From an uncultured Mollicutes bacterium (GTDB lineage: Bacteria; Bacillota_I; Bacilli_A; RFN20; CAG-288): DNA of 18,828 bases. The notes below the pieces were generated by a model that did not search any database, was not told the DNA's origin, and saw nothing but the letters and a program-made list of their open reading frames with translations. A program made the position numbers and the translations under genes. The stretch lies in NCBI GenBank assembly GCA_900549915.1, contig URQF01000016.1, positions 1 to 18,828 on the forward strand. Direction: 5' to 3'. The number at the start of each line of letters is the position of its first letter. Position 1 is the first letter of the stretch. Below, one piece after another: positions 1 through 8,134 of this stretch.

Positions 1-109
1 TGCCAGTCAAAAAGACAAGGCCAGTGTCCGGAAGAGAGAAAGAAATTCTTTTTAAAGTATCTTCCTTTTCTCCTGGATAACGTTTGACTAGATTTTGAAC
101 GAAGATCAT
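1..109 (-). CDS. ABC transporter ATP-binding protein, N-terminal fragment (runs off window)
   Basis: An ATG at 107-109 opens a frame that stays open for 36 codons to the window edge. It begins MIFVQNLVKRYPG and continues through a segment ending GLVFLTG. This matches the first strands of an ABC ATPase, just before the Walker A loop, which would lie outside the window. The start is one base after the TAG stop of the upstream ABC gene (TAG-A-ATG), so the two are probably co-transcribed. Its N-terminus resembles that of the upstream ATPase (MIEIKNLSFSY), suggesting a tandem pair of lipoprotein- or peptide-type ABC exporters. Only the N-terminus is visible, so substrate and full architecture are unknown. 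Confidence 0.7.
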   Translation of the reverse strand, partial: MIFVQNLVKRYPGEKEDTLKRISFSLPDTGLVFLTG

Positions 110-110
110 T

Positions 111-2060
111 CTAGTCTTCTCCTTCCAATTGGGACTTTAGCTCTCCTTCTTTGATTTTTCTCAGTGGATGAAAACAGCCAAACAAAGTAGCAATAAAGAG
201 AAGTGCTAGAATCAAGAACAAGGAAACAGGATTCCTAGAAAACAGCGAAGTTAATGAAAAATACGATAGAATATTATTTCCGATAATGGATGAAACAAAA
301 GATAAGAAAATAAATAACAATCCTGTTGTAAGAGTGAAAAACAGCACTATTCCAAATGCGGCAATCCTTTTATTTTCTTTCTTCCCAGGAAAGACAGAAA
401 TCAAGGCAAACATTCGAATGTTATCTTCATCCAAGGAGTAGACAATCCTGAAGAGCAGCCTGATGGAAGAAATCAGGCTTAGAAGAAGAAAAGCACCCAA
501 AACGATGGTCAAAGAGGAAGCGACAGAATCCCTGTTTTCCTCCCTTGTCCTACTCGGAGAAGTAATTTGTAAAGTGTTTTTATAGAGTTGCTCTGCTTTC
601 TTTTTATCTGCTAAAGGAGAGCTTGTTTGATAAAGGACTTTCCGGGAGAGAAAGTCATCTTCTTGGCAGTTGATATCTTCTAACAGATCGACAAGTAAGG
701 TGTTCTGTTTCCTTTCTATGGAGATGTTTTTTAATTCCAGCCTCGAGAGATATTCATACCTTAGTGGATAAGAATAATAAATATGAGGCTGATTGAATAC
801 GGTCTTCTCTTTGCTTAGGCCTACAATCTTGAACTGAAAGTCTAAGGAGAGCCTATCGTTGGAAGAAAATTGGGTAGAATAAATCAAAGCTTGATGGTGA
901 ATCGGAATCTTTTTTCCTATCCTTTCCGAAAAAGACTTTCCCGCTTCTTTTAAGACGTTCTCGTTGATGACTACCTCATCAAAGGATTCCATCCTTCTGC
1001 CTTCTTTTATCTTTTCTTTCTTTTCTGTCCTTGCTGGAGTGAAGAAGACATCCCTTGTTTCCTTTCCTATCCTAATCTGTTCGGCAGGAGGAAGAAAGTA
1101 ATCAAGGGAAGGCTAAGCCTTTTCGATTCCGATTTTTTTCCTTGTTTTCATAGAAGGAATCGAGAAACGTTTCAGAGTCCTATGGCCAGACTTAGCAATT
1201 GTTTCTTTTTCTGTGATTTCAGCGACTTCACTCGCATAGTATTCCTTTGACCTGTTTCGGGTCCTGGAGGGAAGTTCCTTTCTCCTTGTGAGTCCTAAAT
1301 ACCTGAGAGTAAAGTTAAATGCCAAGAAAAAAGAAGAAAGAAAGACACGGAACTTTCTTTTTCTCAAAAAAGCAAAGTTCCTTTTCAGACTGCTTTTTAA
1401 GGAAAGAGAACCTGTTCGTGAATCCTTGTTTTCTACTGGCTTGTTTTCACTCTTTTCGATGCCTTTCCTTAGATAAAGCTTACCCCCTTTCAGTTCATAA
1501 AGAATATCAGCAAGAAGCCTAGCATTCTTTTCATCGTGGGTTACCCTTAAAACCAAAGTGTCTTTGGAAATCTCTTTTATGGTCTGATACACAAGTCTTG
1601 AACTTCCCTCATCGAGCTGTCACGTGGTTTCATCTAGAATTAAAACTTTCTCTTTAGTGATTAAAGCACGTGCTAAGGAGACACGCCTAGCTTCTCCTCC
1701 GCTTAAAGAAAGAGGGTAACGGTCTTTCCTATGTTCCCTATGGATTCTCTCTAAAGCTTTCCTAGCTTCTTCTCTTCCGTCTTTTCCGATTAATCGAAGA
1801 GGTAAGGCGACATTGTCTAGAACAGTTAGATAATCCAGAAGAAGCGGAGACTGGAAGACCATGACTGGACTCTCGTCAATACCGATAATTTCTCCTTTTG
1901 TCGGTATCAGTTGATGGCTTAATAGAGATAAAAGCGTTGTCTTCCCAGATCCGCTTCGTCCAGGCAGAATGACAAAGCCCTTGCTCGGAAAAGATACGGA
2001 TAAATCATGAAAGATTTCTTTTTCTTTATAAGAAAAACTCAAATTCTTGATTTCTATCAT
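111..2060 (-). pseudogene. ABC transporter ATPase-permease fusion (FtsX/MacB type) interrupted by two in-frame stops
   Basis: One continuous frame of 649 codons is broken only by TGA at 1620-1622 and TAG at 1113-1115. The first part (about residues 1-146) is an ABC ATPase with Walker A GRSGSGKTT, signature LSGGEA and Walker B VLILDE. The TGA falls inside the conserved DEPTxxLD stretch (DETT-stop-QLDEGS), and the frame then continues with the H-loop (RVTHDEKNARLLADI). A membrane span follows (about 1290-1370), then an extracytoplasmic region and three C-terminal spans typical of FtsX-like permeases. The second stop lies just after the first span. Because all parts remain in one frame with no indel, this looks like recent nonsense decay or base-call errors rather than separate genes. 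P also reads T in DEPT. AGG still falls at Met-like positions, so the segment follows the host code. The start has a Shine-Dalgarno-like AGGTGA directly upstream. Confidence 0.75.
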
Positions 2061-2063
2061 TTC

Positions 2064-2077
2064 ACCTAATATTAGGT
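2064..2077. promoter_or_regulatory. 14-bp perfect palindrome over the ABC gene ribosome-binding site
   Basis: ACCTAATATTAGGT is its own reverse complement and lies 4 to 17 bases before the ABC gene start, overlapping its AGGTGA ribosome-binding sequence. It could be an operator for a dimeric repressor or a small RNA hairpin that hides the ribosome-binding site. No regulator gene is in the window, so the role is inferred from position alone. Confidence 0.35.
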
Positions 2078-2114
2078 CTGAAGAGGAATCTTTTTCGATT
2101 TTTTAGATAGAATC

Positions 2115-2160
2115 TTTGTTTTTCAGGGTACGAAAAAAGTATCTTATTCTGAAAAACAAA
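2115..2160. repeat. Perfect 12-bp inverted repeat with 22-bp spacer
   Basis: TTTGTTTTTCAG at 2115-2126 is the exact reverse complement of CTGAAAAACAAA at 2149-2160. It lies between the folD terminator and the ABC gene, and its right arm overlaps the terminator's T-tract. It may be a regulatory hairpin of the ABC leader, an extension of the terminator or the remnant of a small repeat element. Confidence 0.4.
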
Positions 2161-2194
2161 AAACTGTCTCTGAGCACATAGCTATGAGACAGTT
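2157..2194 (-). terminator. Rho-independent terminator of the mutS-folD operon
   Basis: On the minus strand, AACTGTCTC pairs with GAGACAGTT around a loop containing CATAGCTATG, and the stem runs straight into a T-tract. It begins 17 bases after the folD stop codon and ends the long coupled operon. Confidence 0.85.
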
Positions 2195-2210
2195 GTTATT
2201 CTTATCGATT

Positions 2211-3020
2211 CTAGTTCTGTTTCCTATATTCCTGCCTTGCATTTAGGACAAGGTAGTAAGGAGTTAGTGCACCAATTCCGCCAGGAACTGGAGTATAGGC
2301 ATAGACATCTGGAATAAATCCAAGTTCTCCGCCTTTGGCAAAGCCACAGTCGATGATGGTTTGATTTTTATTTACCCAAGAAGGATGGACGAGTCCTGTC
2401 TTTCCAGAAGCCAGAACAATTAAATCCGCACTCTTTATCCTTTCCTCTCTAATGTTCTCGTTTGTGTGGGAGTGAATCTGAGTTACTGTCCTGTTTTCTT
2501 TGGACAGCCTTAAGAAGCAAGGAAGACCTAAGGAGACAGAACGGCCAAGGACAACTGCTTTCTTTCCTTCTAATGGTATCTGATAATGCTTAAGAAGAGC
2601 ATGGATGCTTTTGACGGTCGCTGGAAGATAGTCCCTGCTACCGAAAAACAAGCGACCTCCGTTTTCTTCTGAGAGCATGTCAGGATCCAGATTTGGATTC
2701 AACAAAGCGAGAAAGTCTTTTTCTCTCTTCGTAGGAAGAGGACGGAAAATCATCGTTGCATTTTTGCTCGTGTGTTTTTTGACTTCCCTTAAATTCTCTT
2801 CTTCAGTTTTATCGGTAAGATAGAATCCTTCTTCATAGGGAATCGAAAACTCAGAGAGGATTCTTTTTAAGGATTTGATATAAACAGCGGATCCTTTGTC
2901 TTTTGCATCTGAGAAAAAGAAAAAGGAAAAAGAGGAAAGAGCAGCTTTGTTTCTTTCTTTGTAATCTAGAATCCTTTGTTTTGTCTCGTTAACCCTGTCT
3001 TTTCCAGATAAGAGAATCAT
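2211..3020 (-). CDS. folD: FolD-like methylenetetrahydrofolate dehydrogenase/cyclohydrolase, divergent
   Basis: The 269-residue protein has the FolD layout: an N-terminal catalytic domain, then an NADP-binding domain with GKKAVVLGRSVSLGLP (about 153-168), ADLIVLASGKTGLV and the C-terminal ITPVPGG-like motif, here YTPVPGGIGALT. FolD interconverts methylene-, methenyl- and 10-formyl-tetrahydrofolate in the cytosol. The partner Fhs gene lies directly upstream and overlaps by 4 bases (ATGA), so the pair forms a formate-folate branch. The enzyme is unusual. The family Tyr-x3-Lys pair reads Y47-I-K-S-L51, so the catalytic Lys appears replaced by Leu. The VQLPLP motif reads IFRPLP, losing the Gln. 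The Asp of DVDG is kept as DPD. The usual PCTP motif is LPAT. Cyclohydrolase activity is therefore doubtful; dehydrogenase activity may remain. Confidence 0.8.
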   Translation of the reverse strand: MILLSGKDRVNETKQRILDYKERNKAALSSFSFFFFSDAKDKGSAVYIKSLKRILSEFSIPYEEGFYLTDKTEEENLREVKKHTSKNATMIFRPLPTKREKDFLALLNPNLDPDMLSEENGGRLFFGSRDYLPATVKSIHALLKHYQIPLEGKKAVVLGRSVSLGLPCFLRLSKENRTVTQIHSHTNENIREERIKSADLIVLASGKTGLVHPSWVNKNQTIIDCGFAKGGELGFIPDVYAYTPVPGGIGALTPYYLVLNARQEYRKQN

Positions 3021-4624
3021 TTGATTTCTTTCCTGTCTTCGGCTGCTGGATGCAAAGGAAGGCCAGGCCTAGTGAAGACCTTTCCCGTTAGAGGAACAAT
3101 GAATCTTGCACCGGTGAACAAACGGGTGTTCTTCACATGCAGAGTGGTATCCTTAGGCACATTCAAGAGCGTAGCATCATCCGAAAGGGATGTTGGAACT
3201 TTTGAAATACAGACCGAAAAGTCTTGATAGCCCTGTTTTTCGTAGTCTTTGATTTCCTTTTCTGCAGTCTCAGAATATTCCACATTCTTTGCACCATAGA
3301 TATTCTTGCTGATCGTTTCGATTTTTTCTTTGATAGACCTATTCTTCTTAACGAGAGGTGTGTATTCGGACTTTTCTTCATCAAGGACTTCGAGAACCTT
3401 CTTTGCAAGATCCTTAGCACCAGTGGGTCCTTCTAAATAGGAAGAATTCAAGGCATAAGGAATGTTCTTGTCCTTCAAGATGCTTTCCAGTGCCTCGATT
3501 TCTTCTTGGCTATCCGATCCAAAATGGTTGATAGCAACAACATAAGGAACATGATATAAAGAAACGTTCTGCAAATGCTTCCTTAGGTTGGCAGTTCCCT
3601 TCTTCCTTGCCTCTACGTTTGGAATTTCTAAGTCATCGAACTTGACACCGCCATGAAGCTTTAATGCACGGATGGATGCCACCCTGACAACGAGATCGGG
3701 AGAGAAAGAGGACTGAGGGCAAAGAATATCCCTGAACTTTTCCCTTCCTAAATCGGAACCAAAGCCAGCCTCTGTTACGACATAGTCGGATAAACGAAGG
3801 GCTAAGTCTGTCGCCAAGTAGGAGTTGCAGCCATGAGCAATGTTGGCAAACGGACCACCATGGACGAGTGCAGGAGTGTGGTATTTGGTCTGGACAAGAT
3901 TTGGATATAAAGCAGTATGAATCAGTTTGCGGAAAGCAAAGCGTCCCTTAAGAGACTTAGCGAAAACAGGTTCCCCTTCTTTGGTGTAGCCAATCGTGAT
4001 ATTTTCAATTCGATCAAGGAAGTCCTCTTCGCTTTTGGCTAAGCAAAAGCAGGCCCTTACTTCACTAGCGGCTGTGATAACGAAAGAAGAGGCATGTTTG
4101 GTACCTTTGGAATCCGTCGGAACACATTCGATACTTCTTAATTCCCGGTCGTTCCTATCCCTGCAGCGAGGAAAGACCATTCTGTTCGGATCGAACCTTT
4201 CGGGATGATGATAGAGATTATTGTCGGTCCTTGCAGCAATTAAGTTATTGACAGAAGTAATGGCGTGAAGATCACCTGTGAAGTGAAGGTTGATGTCTTC
4301 TTCCGGATAGAGGATGGCCTCTCCTCCTCCAGCTCCTCCTCCTTTGACCCCAAAGACTGGGCCTAAGGAAGGCTCTCTTAAGCATGCCATCGCCTTTTTT
4401 CCAAGGAGAGACAAACCATCTGAAAGACCGATGGATGTTGTTGTCTTTCCCTCACCTGCTTTGGTTGGAGTGATGGCAGTGCAGAGAATGAGCTTGGCCT
4501 TTCTGTTTCCTAAACTCAGTTTTGAGGAATCAATCTTGGCTTTATCGTATCCAAAAGGAATTAGAGCATCTTCGTCGATGCTTAATTTTGCTGCGATATT
4601 CCGGATATCATATTCATTTTTCAT
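3017..4624 (-). CDS. fhs: Formate-tetrahydrofolate ligase
   Basis: The 535-residue protein is slightly shorter than the usual 550-560. It makes 10-formyl-tetrahydrofolate from formate, ATP and tetrahydrofolate. The P-loop PTKAGEGKTTT, the LREPSLGPVFGVKGG segment, DINLHFTGDLHAI, HGGPFANIAHGCNS and VTEAGFGSDLG are all present and in order, so it should be active. It starts at an ATG inside the end of the miaA-tcdA frame (11-base overlap) and its TGA stop overlaps the folD ATG. Three AGG codons (residues 132, 155, 157) give AAM-TDN and CMDMNDRELR when read as Met. The second and third lie in the family's C-x-DMNDR stretch, strong support for AGG = Met. Only two internal ATG codons occur. Confidence 0.96.
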   Translation of the reverse strand: MKNEYDIRNIAAKLSIDEDALIPFGYDKAKIDSSKLSLGNRKAKLILCTAITPTKAGEGKTTTSIGLSDGLSLLGKKAMACLREPSLGPVFGVKGGGAGGGEAILYPEEDINLHFTGDLHAITSVNNLIAARTDNNLYHHPERFDPNRMVFPRCRDRNDRELRSIECVPTDSKGTKHASSFVITAASEVRACFCLAKSEEDFLDRIENITIGYTKEGEPVFAKSLKGRFAFRKLIHTALYPNLVQTKYHTPALVHGGPFANIAHGCNSYLATDLALRLSDYVVTEAGFGSDLGREKFRDILCPQSSFSPDLVVRVASIRALKLHGGVKFDDLEIPNVEARKKGTANLRKHLQNVSLYHVPYVVAINHFGSDSQEEIEALESILKDKNIPYALNSSYLEGPTGAKDLAKKVLEVLDEEKSEYTPLVKKNRSIKEKIETISKNIYGAKNVEYSETAEKEIKDYEKQGYQDFSVCISKVPTSLSDDATLLNVPKDTTLHVKNTRLFTGARFIVPLTGKVFTRPGLPLHPAAEDRKEIK

Positions 4625-6188
4625 TTTTTGCTTCCTCCCTGATGTGTTGGATAATCCTAGTAGTCAGCGCGAGTCCGGCAGATGGACCGACGGTTGATAA
4701 AGAACCAATGCTGTTGCTGTCTTTCTTACCTTTTAACTGTCCAGAAGAACAATAAACAGTTTCTATAGAATCAATCTCTGCTTGTTGAATTCCTTTTTCC
4801 AGCAAGGCTTTCTTGAACTTCTTGCTAAGCAAATCAAAAGCATCCTTTTCTGTGCCTGTTTTCACTTTGGTGGAATCGTATCGGAACCCCATGGCTCCGC
4901 TCGTTACATAATAGGAACCATCTTCCCGTGCTTTCCTGTACAGGCTTGTTTTTCCTGGAACATAGTCAATGGCATCGACTATGATATCATACTTCTTTTT
5001 CCTAAGCCTGTCTGTGTCTTCGATGTTCCTGAAATAAGTATTCACCTTCCTTAAAGGATTGATGGCAAGCCTCTTCTCTTTGGCGACATCTGTTTTCCTT
5101 CTTCCAATATCCTTAAAGCCAAACAGGGATTGCCGGTTAAGGTTATGGGCAGAGACAAGACAGTTATCCCTGATATCAATGTTGGTAAAACCAAGACGAG
5201 TCAAAGATAGGACTCCTTCTCCGCCGACTCCGCCAAGTCCGCAGAAGAGAATGGATTTGGTTTCGACCAGGTTCCTCTCTTTCGGAGATAGAACAAGTCT
5301 TGTCTTTGATTTCCTTTCAATGTTTGCAGATATCAGATCATCAATTTCTTTTTTGGTTCCACCGATAACGTCTTTGAATTGATGTCTGAGTGCAGTGCGT
5401 TGTTTTTTTGCATACTGATGGGTATGAAGCTTAATCAAATCAGAAACGGAAGAATCAATTTCTTTTCCTTCTTCTAGAGCGGAAATAATTTCCTTGTATC
5501 CAATGGAAGTAAAAGGTCTTAGGTCTTTTGGATATTTTGCAAGAAGATTCTTTACTTCATCAACAAAACCTTCCTTCCTCCTTTGGTCAACACGCTTGTC
5601 GATTAAAGCATTCCCTTCGTCTTTATCAACATCAATACGAAGGAATGTTACCGGATAAAGCGGAACACCATCGTTTTCTTTCAGAATGGAATCCCGATTG
5701 GTTCCTTCATCCAATTGAATGAGAGCACGGATAACTCGACGTGGATTCTCATGATCGATTTCATGGAAGACTTTTTCACTCCGTGATTTTAGTAGCGACT
5801 GCATCTCAGAAAGCGACCTTGCTTCGTACGGGTTTTCTTTTTCTTCGCTTTTCTGGAAAACGTATTTGTACAGCAAAGCCTTTATATAAAGAAAGTTTCC
5901 GCCAACAACAAGGATATCTTTTCCCTTTTTGATATATTCTTCAATGACAGGACGGCATTCATTCTGGAATGTAAAAACAGACCTATCATAGTCTGGATCA
6001 TATTCATCATAAAAGTAATAGTCGACACCTTCTGTTTCTTCTCGAGTTGGCTTATCCGTACCGATTTGCCTGATTTTAAAGCACTGAAAAGCATCAGCGG
6101 AAATGACAGGAAGAGAATATCGTTTGGCAAGGGATAAGGCTAAGGAAGTCTTTCCGCTTGCTGTTTGTCCAAGAATAACGTAAATCAA
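4614..6188 (-). CDS. miaA: MiaA-TcdA fusion: tRNA dimethylallyltransferase joined to E1-like t6A cyclase
   Basis: A single 524-residue frame encodes two enzymes. Residues 1-285 are a complete MiaA, which adds the isopentenyl group to A37 of tRNAs: P-loop GQTASGKT (7-14), ISADAFQ, IGTDKPT, VVGGNFLYIKALL (94-106), NPRRVIRALI, SIGYKEII (228-235) and HTHQYAKKQ. Two family residues differ: the GGT Thr is N98, and the terminal TW is TA. Residues about 305-524 are a ThiF/E1-fold protein most like TcdA (CsdL), which cyclises t6A37: nucleotide loop GLGGVGGEG (317-325), HNLNRQ (348-353), GRRKTDVAKEK, VDAID (404-408) and a TcdA-like C-terminal half. A linker of about 20 residues joins them and no stop or frameshift intervenes. 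It starts with TTG in a TTGA overlap with the mutL stop. AGG codon 40 falls at the Met of the GMDIGTxKPT motif. Confidence 0.92.
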   Translation of the reverse strand: MIYVILGQTASGKTSLALSLAKRYSLPVISADAFQCFKIRQIGTDKPTREETEGVDYYFYDEYDPDYDRSVFTFQNECRPVIEEYIKKGKDILVVGGNFLYIKALLYKYVFQKSEEKENPYEARSLSEMQSLLKSRSEKVFHEIDHENPRRVIRALIQLDEGTNRDSILKENDGVPLYPVTFLRIDVDKDEGNALIDKRVDQRRKEGFVDEVKNLLAKYPKDLRPFTSIGYKEIISALEEGKEIDSSVSDLIKLHTHQYAKKQRTALRHQFKDVIGGTKKEIDDLISANIERKSKTRLVLSPKERNLVETKSILFCGLGGVGGEGVLSLTRLGFTNIDIRDNCLVSAHNLNRQSLFGFKDIGRRKTDVAKEKRLAINPLRKVNTYFRNIEDTDRLRKKKYDIIVDAIDYVPGKTSLYRKAREDGSYYVTSGAMGFRYDSTKVKTGTEKDAFDLLSKKFKKALLEKGIQQAEIDSIETVYCSSGQLKGKKDSNSIGSLSTVGPSAGLALTTRIIQHIREEAKNEK

Positions 6189-8134
6189 AATCCACTTCTC
6201 CGGAAAATCTTTTCAATATCGTCTTTCGTTACCTTAATCCTAGTCGGACGCCCATGTGGACAATTCGCAGGATTCTTGCATTGACTTAAATCCTTGATTA
6301 AGGCTTCCCTCTCACTCCTTGACCTGATGTGATTGGCCTTAATGGATTTCTTGCAAGCAATAGTAGCAATGGTCAGGTGAAGAAGTGACAGAGGATCACA
6401 GGCTTCATCATTGAGGCAGGAATGAACGCAATCCGAAATGACGCTTTCCGCCCTATCCGCATGAAGGAAAGAAGGCATTTCGGTTACTTTCACTGCTTTG
6501 CCTAAATATTCTTCTGTAATGATGCCGATGCTCTTAAGACGATTGACATGTTCCCTATCATAGTTTCGGATTTCTTTTGGCGAGAGTTCGATGATTAACG
6601 GGAACAGAGGTACTACCCGGGAACGGATGGAGGCAAACCTTGCCTCTGTTTTTTCGTAGTTGACTCTTTCTGCAGCGGCATGCTGGTCTAAGATATAGAA
6701 ACAGTCTTTGCTATCGCAAAGAATATAGGTCTGTAAGACCTGTCCGATTGGATGCCTTTCCGGGAAAGAGGATTCCGACTCATCCTGAGGATGTGCGCAC
6801 TCATCAAATCCTTGCACGCTTTCTTGAATTGGCTCTTGGATTTGCTCCTCTTTTATTGGATTAAATATTTCTTTTTCCTCAGAAATATCCTGTAACACTA
6901 CTTCCTTTGCTGTCTGTATATTTTCAGTAGTAATCGTTTCAGAAACAGGTTCTTCTTTCACTTCTTTTTTTACAATATAAGGAGCATGGGATTCAAAAGT
7001 CTTTGGCAGTGGAAGAGAATCCTGAAAATAGTGTTCCTCTTCCTTTTTAGGAGCAACTTTAGCATAGGAAAAGGCCTTCTCCTCTTTCTTCTCTTCTTTA
7101 ACAAAAGCAGAAGAAGTCTTTTTATCTTCACTTGCGGAATAAATCGGACGCTTATCGAGCAGGACTGTCTTGATCTCACGGACAAGTTCCCGTGCCCTAT
7201 CGTCTTCCATCGATATACGGACTTCTTTCTTTGTCGGATGGACATTGACATCGACTAAGGAAGAATCAATGTCGAAATCAAGGACGATAAATGGATACCG
7301 ATCCGGTGGAAGATAGTCCTTGTAGGCTTGCTCAATCGCTTTATTGAACTTATAGTCATAGATGCAACGATGATTCAGGAAAGTAAGCTCATTCTTTCTT
7401 CTCGAAGAGTTGACTTCTGGCTTTGAGATGAAACCATGGAACGAATAGGCCATGCCTTCGTAGTTAATCGGATAGAGGGATTGAGCAATGGTGTTTCCGA
7501 AGATTTTCTGTATCGCTTCTAATAAATCGCCTCTTCCGCTGGTCCGGAAAACTTCTTTTCCATCAATTGCCAAGGAAAAAGAAATGCCCGGAAAACCAAG
7601 AGCCCTGTGTTCAACCCTTTCTATGATATTGGCGTTTTCAACCTGGTCGGATTTCAGATACTTGAGTCGTGCAGGAGTATTGAAGAAAAGGTCGCTGATT
7701 TCGAAAATCGTTCCTTTGCGGCTTGGTGCATCTAAAACTACTAAGTCCTGATTCGGACTTGATTCGATTCTAGTACCTACGCCTTCACCGGTTGATGTGG
7801 TGAGAACGACATGAGATACGGCTGCAATAGAAGGAATGGCTTCTCCACGGAAACCAAGAGTGTGGATTCGGCTAAGATCATATTCGGTCTTGATCTTGCT
7901 GGAAGCGTGACGGACAAAACAAAGCTTGCTGTCTTTTCGATCCCTTCCAGTTCCATCGTCTTTGACCCTGATGGTTCCTTTTCCGGCACGGGTAACACCG
8001 ACATAGATGTTCTTTGCCTTGGCATCGATACTGTTTTCGACAAGCTCTTTAATAACACTTGCTGGTCGTTCAATGACTTCACCTGCTGCAATTAAGTTAG
8101 CAAGCTCAGTGCTCCTTACGTTGATGATAGACAT
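6185..8134 (-). CDS. mutL: DNA mismatch repair protein MutL with endonuclease motif
   Basis: The 649-residue protein couples mismatch recognition by MutS to strand removal. The N-terminal GHKL ATPase has ELVENSIDA (30-38), DDGTG (59-63), RHASSKI and GFRGEAIPSI (94-103). A Lys/Glu-rich linker of about 120 residues follows. The C-terminal domain carries the metal-dependent nicking motif DQHAAAERVNYE from D483, ACKKS and CPHGRPT (625-631), so this is the Bacillus-type MutL that cuts DNA itself, and no MutH is expected. It starts in a TAATG junction with mutS and its stop overlaps the miaA-tcdA TTG. AGG codons 64 and 632 give DDGTGM and CPHGRPTMI, both fitting the family when read as Met. Confidence 0.97.
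   Translation of the reverse strand: MSIINVRSTELANLIAAGEVIERPASVIKELVENSIDAKAKNIYVGVTRAGKGTIRVKDDGTGRDRKDSKLCFVRHASSKIKTEYDLSRIHTLGFRGEAIPSIAAVSHVVLTTSTGEGVGTRIESSPNQDLVVLDAPSRKGTIFEISDLFFNTPARLKYLKSDQVENANIIERVEHRALGFPGISFSLAIDGKEVFRTSGRGDLLEAIQKIFGNTIAQSLYPINYEGMAYSFHGFISKPEVNSSRRKNELTFLNHRCIYDYKFNKAIEQAYKDYLPPDRYPFIVLDFDIDSSLVDVNVHPTKKEVRISMEDDRARELVREIKTVLLDKRPIYSASEDKKTSSAFVKEEKKEEKAFSYAKVAPKKEEEHYFQDSLPLPKTFESHAPYIVKKEVKEEPVSETITTENIQTAKEVVLQDISEEKEIFNPIKEEQIQEPIQESVQGFDECAHPQDESESSFPERHPIGQVLQTYILCDSKDCFYILDQHAAAERVNYEKTEARFASIRSRVVPLFPLIIELSPKEIRNYDREHVNRLKSIGIITEEYLGKAVKVTEMPSFLHADRAESVISDCVHSCLNDEACDPLSLLHLTIATIACKKSIKANHIRSRSEREALIKDLSQCKNPANCPHGRPTRIKVTKDDIEKIFRRSGF

Noticed and set aside
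1113..1622. Programmed readthrough or selenocysteine at the ABC stops
   Set aside because: No selenocysteine insertion element is recognisable after the TGA. The second interruption is TAG, so one mechanism would not explain both. Left as a possibility in the findings only.
4314..4697. Plus-strand open frame of 127 codons
   Set aside because: It is antisense to the start of fhs and the end of miaA-tcdA, both well supported; the composition looks like a mirror of the real genes.
4614..6188. Two separate overlapping genes instead of a fusion
   Set aside because: The frame is continuous across the linker, and there is no start codon with a ribosome-binding site between the domains that I can see.
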